Source: Paragorgia papillata (taxonomy: Eukaryota > Cnidaria > Anthozoa > Scleralcyonacea > Coralliidae). Taken from it: a stretch of DNA of 64,000 nucleotides. Where the stretch lies: positions 718,501 through 782,500 of the forward strand of contig JAWNZC010000445.1 of the NCBI GenBank assembly GCA_035771165.1. The letters run 5' to 3'. Under the pieces are notes generated by a model, which was not told the DNA's origin, ran no database searches, and saw only the letters and a list, made by a program, of their open reading frames with translations. This document shows positions 58,801-64,000 of the stretch, piece by piece (position 1 is the stretch's first letter; the number at the start of each line of letters is the position of its first letter). Both the position numbers and the translations under genes were made by a program.

Positions 58801-61800
58801 TCGAGTGCCTTTAATATGCCTTTGACTCTGCCACTTGAAATTTAGTAATGTAAATTGCTCTTGAAAAGTCCCTTGTGGGAAGAAGTAATTAAAATTTGTA
58901 TTTGTAAGTCAAATCGTTTAAAACATTCTTCAGACTATAAAAACGGTGACAGGGAGTTTAAAAAATAAAAATCGACGCATCGTTGTTGTGGGAAAGTGAA
59001 GTTTCACGCCAGATGATTTTACCCGTCGGGTCTCGGGCAGGCAATATATACATTAAAGAGTTTATAACATTATTGTCAAAGTGTTTTTATATTAAATTTA
59101 AAGCCACGACTCATAAATAACTCAACTTTCCACTTCTATAATACATCATTATCATACATGTTCATTTTAATAGCTAAACAACAAAACGAATACATGCATG
59201 GCGGCTTTAAAAATCATTGATATAAAATTTACGAACCAAAACATACAGAATTCTGTTTAAATTAATGATGTCTTTATATGTGCAAAAGTTTTCGATAAAA
59301 TTCTCGGCTGGATTTTATCGGCTCACACAAGGTCAATCTTCAAAATATTAAGTTGTTTTAATACGTCAATAAATACAAAATGGTTTGTTTTTGAAGCAGT
59401 GCAATAAACTCGCAATTCGTGTTTAATCTAATAAAACAATTTAATAGGCGAGATCTATAAAACAAACTCTGCTAAAAAGCATGCCAAGTTTGAGGAAAGA
59501 GCAAAACACCAACGAAAACTGTCTTTTTGAAAACTAACCGCTTTGATAACGTTGACAAGGATCTTGGTGTATAATATTCTGTCTTTCCGGTTTGCTGTCG
59601 ATGAACGTCCACTGTGCAAAGTCTTGTTGTTTTCTCATTTCATTTGTGCTTGATATCATTTATAACCACTGAAAAATTATCTCCAAACAGAAATCCAAAA
59701 CGAGAATGAGTTTTTAGCGCTTCAGAAGACCAGTAATCTGTATGATTATCCTGTGATTTCTCTGCCATATTTTGACGGCAACTTCGTGTAAACAACATCG
59801 CCAGTAAAAAGCCGTTAATGAGCCAATGTCTTGTTCAAATTTTCTCTTCATAATCCATGCCATCCATGATTTAATCGACTGGTTCAAACCGGTTTTCACA
59901 TGCTATTTTTAAGTTGTTGTGAAGGCTGAATCTTCCTTGTTGTGACAAGTCTGCCACAAGTTGTCACAGCGATCTTGCTCCGGACTTGTTAAAACAATCT
60001 GTAACGAGCTTGTTGGAACAGCTTGTGACAAGCTTGATGACTTCAACAGACTTGTTACAAGTTGTTCCAACAAGTCTGATATGGCCTTGTTGACAACAAG
60101 CCTGATCCTGGCTGTTCCAACAACTTGTTACCGCTCTGCAGCTCAACAACTTGCTACAAGGTTGTTGTCATCAAGCTTGCTACAGCGTGATAAGCCAACA
60201 GCATTGTTACAACTTGTTCCCAGGCTTGTTACAAGCTTGTTCCGCCAACATCTTGTTGACAAGCTGTGAGATTTTTACGTGTGTACCTTACGACCGCGTA
60301 GGGAACAGTTTTAGGGGAACCGAAAGCGACGTAATATAGCTGACTTCATATTCGGCCCTGGAGTTAGCGTTCCAGTTATGAAAATTGAGTTCACTGGTGT
60401 GGACTGATTCAGCTTAGAAAAAGCGAAAGAGTATTGTGTATTTCAAGAGCTTGCATTTTTCTTGAATATAGAGCTCTGTTTTGTCAATAGTGACATTGCC
60501 TGTGTTTACACAAACGATATCATATTGCAGTCACGTCAACAATGAAAAAAGATCACAGCAAAAAGCGCTAGTGTAAATTAGGAAGACCTTAGGAAAACCC
60601 GAAAAGGTGCACTTCGCGCAGTCTGCATTCTCACTGATTACATTTTTTCTCTGAACGCTAATTTATTGGCGGTAAACTGACTCGTTTCTTGGTGACTTTG
60701 TGTCAAACACTCAAATGTATATTTAGCTCGCTGAACTAATCCTTTGCGCATATAGTAAATTGTTTCTTGTACAATTATCGGAAGATAGGTCTTTAAAAAG
60801 ATCAACTTTGGTAGGAATGAAGTTCTTGCTTACTTAATCCATGTTAGCATGATAAACAATGTTTAGTTGTTATTTGAGCTGATTTGAGGTTGCAAAGCAT
60901 TGTGGTTGAATGTACCGCCGCCATCTTTTTTGGTACCGTCAATTGGGACACTACAACGTTGATTTTACTCCTGGGAGAGGGAGGGAAACCGGAAAACTTA
61001 GAGGGAAAGAGGAAAACTTACATCAGGCTAAATAGTTAACCCTTCCGAATTCCAATTTTATTTCATTTCACTAAATAAATTTACCTCTATTCTACTCTAT
61101 TCTGTCGCGGAACTCTTCAAAGTTCAAACAGGTCTTTGCCCGCGTCGCTGGCTTTAATTCTATTTTATTCTATTTTACTTTATTGTTGACGTTATTTTAT
61201 TTACGACAATATTACTGCAATCTGATTGGTCAAGAGGAATGGAATTATTATAAGTAATAACATGACTTGAGGGAATTAGCGATTAAATTTCCCGCAGCCG
61301 AGGGAAGGTTTGCTTCCCGAGGCAAAGGAAATTTAATCGCTAATTTCCCGAAAAGCCATGGTATTAGTTTGTAATATTATGATCGCCGAGGAAAACGTTG
61401 AGAATCTTACCGAAATTTACACGGTTGTTCAGAGAAGTTGTATCTAATTTTCCCGTGCATGTTGATGAGGGAAAATATATGCAAGCGGGAAATTTAGAAG
61501 AAGAAAGGATTTCTTTGTCTTCTAATTTTCCCTCGTCAACGTGCACGGGAAAATTAGAAGGCAAAGGAAAAATTTCCCTTTTGCATGAGCAATGAGGGAA
61601 ATATGAGGTTTACATTCCCTCGGAGAACAAAAGAATCCGAGGCGATCATGAAATTAGTGTAGGTAATCATATGATAGCGAATGCAATTAATGATTTTACG
61701 CTACGAGTGATATTTGAAAATTGAACCAAAATTGTAGGCAAGTGCAATTTGGATAAATTTTCAAATATCACGAGTAGTGTAAAATCATTAATTGCACGAG

Positions 61801-62823
61801 CAGGAGTGTTTTATCAAATTTAAAACCACGAGGGCGTAGCCCGAGTGTTTTAGATCTGATAAAACACGTGATGCGAGTGTTTTGAATAGCTTCGAAACGA
61901 TTCGTTATTGGATGTTATGTTCATTGGTATTCTTTATATAAAATTGTATGTTCATTAGTATTCTTTATATAAAATTGTACGTTCGTTAGTATTCTTTCTG
62001 ACGTCAAGAGGTTTTATCAGGTATAAAACCACGGACATGGTACTGATTTCCTTTGTGTTTTCCTCATGAATTATTAATGAGTTTTTGAACATTACTTATT
62101 TATAATATTCATGACAAAATTATGCTATGACGACTGCATTGTCGTATAAATTTCTTTGTTCATTTAAATGTTTAACTGCTATTATGATCGCAAACAATTT
62201 TAACAATGGTTTCAACTAGTCAGTTAATTTTCCAACAAGCAATCTTCTTGCAAGCAACTGGAAGAAACGACAAACATCACACTTGCTAAACAAAATACAA
62301 GTAATTTACCTTGCCAATGCGACACCGTACTCTTCTTACTCATCCAAGCTATTCAAAACGTCTTCTTTCATTACTTGACAAGAAAGGGAACTGTGTATTC
62401 ATTTGAAAGTATTAAATGGTATTTTCAATTCATAGTGTACCACAAGTCGTTGGAAACTGAAAGTAGACCGTCCACTCCAAAATAGACCACCATTTTGAAT
62501 TTTACCACTGTTGCCATGTTTTGACGACTGCATTGTATAAATTTAATAACATTAATTTGCACTCTCTATAGTGCAATTAACGATTTAATTTGCACCCCTC
62601 TCAACCAATCAGAATGCAGTAATTTTGTCATGTATATAATATCGTTAATTATATGCTCTTCTGTAATCTAAAATACTGCATGCAATCACATTTTTTGGTT
62701 CTATATTTATTTGGAATTATCTAATTAAATCTCAGTGCCAAATCTTACTCCGAAGTATTCGTTCCCCCAATGTTTTTATTGTATTTTTGGACTTTTTATT
62801 ATTTTCAGTCATTTCCAAGCTAG
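30734..62823 (+). CDS. SSBP: Single-stranded DNA-binding protein, SSBP2/3/4 (Ssdp) orthologue
   Basis: Coding exons: 30734-30789, 31017-31089, 31216-31277, 31547-31631, 38147-38257, 41715-41786, 42223-42246, 44164-44202, 44805-44892, 45262-45311, 45660-45712, 46858-46897, 47748-47790, 52737-52807, 55561-55600, 56027-56061 and 57666-57749. A tentative last exon is 62809-62823. All have AG/GT borders and phases join exactly, giving 346 residues. Residues 16-92 form the LUFS domain with a LisH motif ([19 protein letters not shown], then [18 protein letters not shown] and [14 protein letters not shown]). The rest is a Pro/Gly/Met-rich region ending near [17 protein letters not shown] proteins bind LDB/Chip cofactors through LUFS, protect them from degradation and act in LIM-homeodomain transcription complexes. 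The vertebrate end SYSPSMTMSV is not found. Confidence 0.93.
32050..34090. other. SSBP intron 4, first part
   Basis: AT-rich sequence with short TA runs near 33380 and 33490-33515. No transposon or gene was recognised. Confidence 0.35.
34100..34620. repeat. Degenerate tandem repeat (GAAGTTACG-type units)
   Basis: About twenty imperfect units of 20-26 bp such as CATTCTGAAAAGTTACG. They are too diverged to be a clean minisatellite. Confidence 0.55.
34747..34992 (+). pseudogene. Broken coding fragment, transposon-associated C-terminal domain type
   Basis: The frame [20 protein letters not shown], then [14 protein letters not shown], an in-frame TAA at 34861, and [18 protein letters not shown] before TGA 34990 reads like a protein segment. 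It has the pattern 'xYDDxxWPGxV ... K ... FxWCQ ... DxxxVxxxxILAxLxEP' that I associate, from memory, with C-termini of transposon-derived cnidarian proteins. It has no introns or start and is a dead fragment in SSBP intron 4. Confidence 0.45.
36206..37339. mobile_element. Mutator-like nonautonomous element, 1134 bp, 9-bp duplication
   Basis: Inverted arms of about 140 bp begin AAGGGAGC and run through GCCAGACTGACCTG and CATTTTGAATAATGCGG. GGGCTATAC is duplicated at 36197-36205 and 37340-37348. Its middle holds a fragment (about 36526-36712) related to the element at 43.5-44.0 kb, including GCAGTGTTGAAA and TGCCGAAACATG...CATGTTTCGGCAGTA-like arms. Confidence 0.78.
37552..37711. mobile_element. 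160-bp Harbinger-type MITE with TAA duplication
   Basis: Ends GAGCGCTTTCCA and TGGAAAGCCCCC lead into inner arms GTTAGACCGGTCAGTC/GACTGACCGGTCTAAC. TAA flanks both sides (37549-37551, 37712-37714). Confidence 0.75.
38147..52807 (+). CDS. SSBP: SSBP exons 5-14, Pro/Gly/Met-rich region
   Basis: Ten small exons (24-111 bp). Recognisable family motifs are [13 protein letters not shown] (exon 8), [18 protein letters not shown] (exon 9), [11 protein letters not shown] (exon 10), YASMRPP (exon 11), PGGRSWNP (exon 12), [13 protein letters not shown] (exon 13) and GEMYNVM (exon 14). Exon 7 is a 24-bp microexon (NAQYMAPQ). Exon 5 (residues 93-129) is the least conserved. Confidence 0.9.
39560..40270. 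mobile_element. hAT-like nonautonomous element with coding tail, 711 bp
   Basis: Inverted ends CAGGCCTTGC/GCAAGGCCTG with GC-rich subterminal sequence. CTTTAAA is directly repeated at 39553-39559 and 40271-40277 (7 of the 8 bp usual for hAT). It lies in SSBP intron 5. Confidence 0.72.
39657..39962 (+). pseudogene. Acidic C-terminal coding fragment inside the hAT-like element
   Basis: An open frame of 101 codons ends at TAA 39960. It has [17 protein letters not shown], a basic patch [17 protein letters not shown], then a long Asp/Glu/Ser tail. AATAAACGG near 40032 could be a polyadenylation signal. An overlapping frame starts at an ATG near 39693 ([13 protein letters not shown]). It may be the last exon of a transposase or a captured host gene end. 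Function is unknown. Confidence 0.4.
40745..41091. mobile_element. TA-flanked MITE built of AACAAG repeats, copy 1
   Basis: Ends CACACGTAAAAA/TTTTTACGTGTG are flanked by TA (40743-40744, 41092-41093). The interior is made of degenerate AACAAGTTGTTAC/CCTGTTGACAAG words in both directions. Two relatives lie at 57949-58290 and 59905-60283. Confidence 0.75.
42131..42168 (+). repeat. SINE tail fragment
   Basis: TAACACAGCTTGTACGGCAA and the following ACAACTGACAATTAT match the sequence 3' of the tRNA-like head at 10.8 kb. Confidence 0.5.
43155..43424. mobile_element. 270-bp Harbinger-type MITE with TTA duplication
   Basis: Ends GGGACCGATTACATGGAG/CTCCATGTAATCGCCCCC, flanked by TTA (43152-43154, 43425-43427). 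Confidence 0.75.
43558..43733. mobile_element. 176-bp hairpin element with a tRNA-like B box in its loop
   Basis: TTAGATATAC is duplicated exactly at 43548-43557 and 43734-43743. Inside, arms of about 55 bp (AGACGTTCG...GTCAAGCTCAATTACTCAG.../reverse complement) enclose GGTTGCAGGTTCGAACCC, a pol III B box and T-arm-like sequence. It looks like a SINE turned into a foldback. Confidence 0.75.
43800..43965. repeat. 33-bp minisatellite, five units
   Basis: Units AGAGAAAGACCCTCTCTGAC plus GAAGGGCCTTC(A/G)G. The unit is itself largely palindromic and sits at the centre of the 43500-44030 foldback. Reading frames here are artefacts. Confidence 0.9.
44266..44354. repeat. Hairpin repeat just after SSBP exon 8
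   Basis: AATAATGATATTACAGTAGG and GTGCTACTCC face their inverted copies around a loop of about 30 bp. It starts about 65 bp past the exon 8 donor. Confidence 0.6.
45480..45650. other. hAT-end-like fragment in SSBP intron 10
   Basis: CAGTGGCGTAACGGAGCTC resembles a hAT terminal repeat, followed by a GGGGCCCCC stretch. No partner end was found. Confidence 0.35.
46160..46575. repeat. (CTCTA/TACTC)n satellite
   Basis: About 400 bp of interrupted CTCTATACTCTA units in SSBP intron 11. The Tyr/Ser/Leu-rich reading frames are artefacts. Confidence 0.95.
48431..50225 (+). mobile_element. Mariner-superfamily DD41D transposon, 1795 bp, full length
   Basis: Terminal inverted repeats of about 120 bp begin CCGGGTGTCCCAAAAAAAAC. 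TA is duplicated (48429-48430, 50226-50227), and the insertion lies within a TA microsatellite. It carries one transposase gene, in the same orientation as SSBP, in SSBP intron 13. Confidence 0.92.
48875..49919 (+). pseudogene. DD41D mariner transposase with a frameshift
   Basis: The first frame (48875-49525) has an N-terminal helix-turn-helix region and the first catalytic Asp ([11 protein letters not shown]146). Similarity then moves to a second frame (to 49919) with [10 protein letters not shown] and [18 protein letters not shown]. There are 41 residues between the second and third catalytic Asp, the DD41D spacing. Frames switch around 49480-49520, probably by a one-base change, so this copy should not make a full protein. 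Catalytic residues are otherwise intact, so inactivation looks recent. Confidence 0.88.
50228..52736. other. SSBP intron 13, right part
   Basis: No gene was recognised. 51035-51330 is GC-richer (GCGCGCGCG near 51167), with short ORFs but no known domain, and may be a decayed repeat. Confidence 0.35.
52840..53242. mobile_element. hAT nonautonomous element, 403 bp, exact 8-bp duplication
   Basis: Ends CAGTGATGGAT/ATCCATCACTG with G-run subterminal sequence. GTATACTT is duplicated at 52832-52839 and 53243-53250. It lies 32 bp past SSBP exon 14. Confidence 0.88.
53316..53461. repeat. Long palindrome with GTAGGC apex
   Basis: Arms of about 65 bp (CGTGTTTATATAGCCTGATG...TTGGGAGAATTCGAAAG and its complement) enclose CCCGAGCCGTAGGCGAGGG. 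A half copy (GTGTTTACATAGCCTGAT) lies at 53527. Confidence 0.7.
53729..53950. repeat. CRE-bearing interspersed repeat, copy 2 (inverted)
   Basis: ATAGACCCTTTTAATAAGTG to CTTATTAAAGCGGGGTCTAT. It is the reverse-orientation relative of 24259-24468, with TTGACGTCA conserved near both ends. Confidence 0.7.
53985..54435. mobile_element. Element with GTTTACAC-type ends, single-unit copy
   Basis: GACCCCGTTTACACCAGAGC and GCTCTAGTGTAAACGTAGTC are inverted ends. It is the parent type of the minisatellite-bearing copy at 14630-15425. Confidence 0.7.
54894..55490. mobile_element. Large foldback with an RFX X-box in each arm, copy 1
   Basis: Two arms of about 280 bp are near-perfect inverted copies, so the 597 bp can fold almost completely. 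Markers: CAAGTTTGAGAGTCCAAAAC at the ends, TTTGGTAACAGTTTTTGATT and GAAACGTCATTGTTGCC inside. GTTGCTATGGCAAC (55008-55021) and GTTGCCATAGCAAC (55352-55365) both fit the X-box consensus. It ends 70 bp upstream of SSBP exon 15. Confidence 0.8.
55561..57749 (+). CDS. SSBP: SSBP exons 15-17, C-terminal region
   Basis: [13 protein letters not shown] (exon 15), [12 protein letters not shown] (exons 15/16) and [15 protein letters not shown] (exon 17) match the conserved vertebrate order MGGL..., MDSISKN... and QPGTPRDDGEM. Exon 17 ends TFNQDG in phase 0. Confidence 0.9.
56120..56905. repeat. 11-bp satellite (TATTTGTATTG)n
   Basis: Nearly 800 bp, mostly perfect 11-mers with 6-bp TATTTG and GAACTG variants at the edges, in SSBP intron 16. 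It abuts the foldback at 56908. All long reading frames over it are artefacts. Confidence 0.95.
56908..57524. mobile_element. Large foldback, copy 2 (diverged X-boxes)
   Basis: Arms of about 280 bp from GTTTCTTGAAAAGTGGAAAA to its complement. GTTGCTATGACAAC (57045-57058) and GTTGTCAATAGCAAC (57394-57408) occupy the same place as the X-boxes of copy 1, beside ACGTTTTAAAATAG/CATTTTGAAACGT. It is the same family, with lower arm identity. Confidence 0.75.
57949..58290. mobile_element. AACAAG-repeat MITE, copy 2
   Basis: Left end CACGCGTAAAAACGCACAAG after TA (57947-57948). The right end is diverged. The interior is of AACAAG/CTTGTT words as in copy 1. Confidence 0.6.
58291..59900. other. SSBP intron 17 sequence without recognised features
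   Basis: AT-rich. A minus-strand frame at 59714-59899 is open but has no known domain. Confidence 0.35.
59905..60283. mobile_element. AACAAG-repeat MITE, copy 3
   Basis: Right end CTGTGAGATTTTTACGTGTG followed by TA (60284-60285). The interior has the same repeat words. The left end is degraded. Confidence 0.6.
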
Positions 62824-62970
62824 AAAAGACGAAATTCCCCGCATGGCTTGATTGTAAGTATTATATGTACTATTTATAAACCGCGCAGGAGGGCTTTATC
62901 GGATATAAAACACGAGGCGATAGCCGAGTGTTTTAGAGCCGATAAAGCCCGTACTGCAAGGTTTTTAAAT
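61247..62970. repeat. Cluster of palindromes in the last SSBP intron
   Basis: Separate palindromes lie at about 61247-61375 (GCGATTAAATTTCC arms), 61437-61560 (CTAATTTTCCCGTGCA arms), 61664-61800 (TGCAATTAATGATTTTAC arms), 61807-61868 (GTGTTTTATC arms) and 62888-62960 (GGGCTTTATCGG arms). Several have a short tip such as CGAGGGCGTAGCCCGAG (61830) or CGAGGCGATAGCCGAG (62914). Confidence 0.65.
62809..62823 (+). CDS. SSBP: Tentative last coding exon of SSBP
   Basis: A strong pyrimidine tract and ATTTTCAG precede TCATTTCCAAGCTAG, which in phase 0 adds S-F-P-S and a stop after TFNQDG. It is the only good acceptor-plus-stop I noticed in the 6 kb after exon 17. The conserved SYSPSMTMSV end of vertebrate SSBP is absent, so the true last exon may lie elsewhere or past the window. 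Confidence 0.35.
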   Translation, partial: SFPS

Positions 62971-62999
62971 GACTTCTAAAAAGAATCACTTCATACGTT

Positions 63000-64000
63000 C
63001 ATTGGCGTAGTAATTTTGAAAATTAAGCTTATCTCAGCCGTTAAAAACCAGCGAGAAACTTAGAGCGAGTCTATATCAATATATAGATCCGATACGCTCA
63101 TGATTTTTCTTTGTGTTTTCTCATGAATTATTAATGAATTTTAGAAGTACTAATATATATACGATACCTTGGACCCAGTTTTATTAAAATGATGATTAAT
63201 GTTAGCTACAGGTGTTTATATGGAGGCGAGCCACCCGAGCTAGTCTGCTTTGCCGAGATGATTTTTATTGTGTTTACATGAGAAGGGCTAGCCGGGCTGG
63301 CTGGCTGGCTTGCTTGTTGTGCTAATTGCGTAATTTATCAGTTCTGGTAAGACACGAAGTCTCATTGTTTTAAATATGAACTGTACATGAACAAGCAGAA
63401 CTTGTGAATTGTTAATATGTCGAAAAAAGCTGATAAAAACAAATTTTGTCGCGTGTACGAAGCTTTTAATGCCAGCCCGGGTGGGCGAGCTAGCCCGGTC
63501 AATCGAGTTTATATGGGAGAAAACCGGTCTGGGTAACCGAGATCTCGGTCTCACAAAGTGAGATCTCGTCTAGGCGGGCTGGCTCTGCTCTCATATAGAC
63601 GGCCGGCCAACCTCGATAAAAGTGTCTCAAAAACACCGTTGATGGCATTTTTTGTTACAAGCAGGCAACCATGCCAGATCGTATCGGATAGTACATACTT
63701 TGAACGTGAGGGGGGTTGCCAGCCGTAATTTTGAATTTATATACTAAAATTTAAGGTTTTTTAAAAACACATTGGAATGGATGGGATTTCTGTGGAGTCA
63801 TGCAAACTACGTTGGTGTTCTATTTTGAATGGCTCCCTTCAGAATGCATCCAATCAGCGTGCGTGAAGTTATGATTAACCTAATTCGCATAACTCACAAT
63901 CATAAACAAACAAGAAATATGGCGTAAATACACCTAAATATAACACTTCGAAGAAAAGCTACAACAACATAAGCTTGCAAAGAATCAGAAATTTATTAGA
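63000..64000. other. Right-hand flank, repeat-like
   Basis: 63215-63610 is rich in GCCGGGCTGGCTGGCT-type words with scattered inverted pairs (GCGAGCC...GAGCTAG near both sides), probably a decayed foldback. No gene is visible. Confidence 0.35.

Noticed and set aside
59714..59899. Minus-strand ORF of 61 codons
   Set aside because: No domain, no splice context, and a competing open frame. It is probably chance.

Overview
The window looks like an AT-rich, intron-rich invertebrate animal genome, most likely a cnidarian. The reasons are intron-dense orthologues of animal genes (SSBP, ATG10, a MARCH-type ligase), intronless rhodopsin-like receptors of the kind expanded in cnidarians, and a very high load of short DNA transposons, SINE pieces and LINE remnants. 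The species call is inference. No operons, CRISPR arrays, rRNA genes or viral genes are visible.

Layout. 0.6-2.0 kb (-): one coding exon of a MARCH-type RING-CH ubiquitin ligase, with a probable upstream leader exon and two TGACGTCA sites. 2-5 kb: palindromic repeats, one carrying a short zinc-finger-like ORF, and the 3' end of a LINE. 5.2-6.1 kb (+) and 11.5-12.5 kb (-): two closely related intronless class A GPCR genes, tail to tail, separated by about 5 kb of nested transposons. 12.6-18.4 kb: intergenic repeats, including a 34-bp minisatellite. 18.4-28.1 kb (-): a complete six-exon ATG10 gene (autophagy E2-like enzyme), reassembled here exon by exon; its introns hold a Gypsy 3' end, SINEs, tetranucleotide arrays and foldbacks. 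28.1-30.7 kb: head-to-head spacer between ATG10 and SSBP. 30.7-62.8 kb (+): a single-stranded DNA-binding protein gene (SSBP2/3/4, Drosophila Ssdp) of 17 well-supported coding exons plus a tentative last one. Its introns hold Mutator-, hAT-, Harbinger- and mariner-type elements, a frameshifted DD41D mariner transposase, two large foldbacks carrying RFX X-boxes, and long satellites.

The genes share no pathway. SSBP is a nuclear LDB/Chip cofactor, ATG10 works in ATG12-ATG5 conjugation, MARCH ligases are usually membrane E3 enzymes and the GPCRs are orphan receptors. Many transposons have exact target-site duplications that can be read directly, so insertion order can be inferred in several places. 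I found no clear new multi-gene system. The most unusual features are X-box-bearing foldbacks, a tRNA-box-centred hairpin element, coding fragments inside nonautonomous elements, and a cluster of palindromes with similar GTAGCC-like tips.
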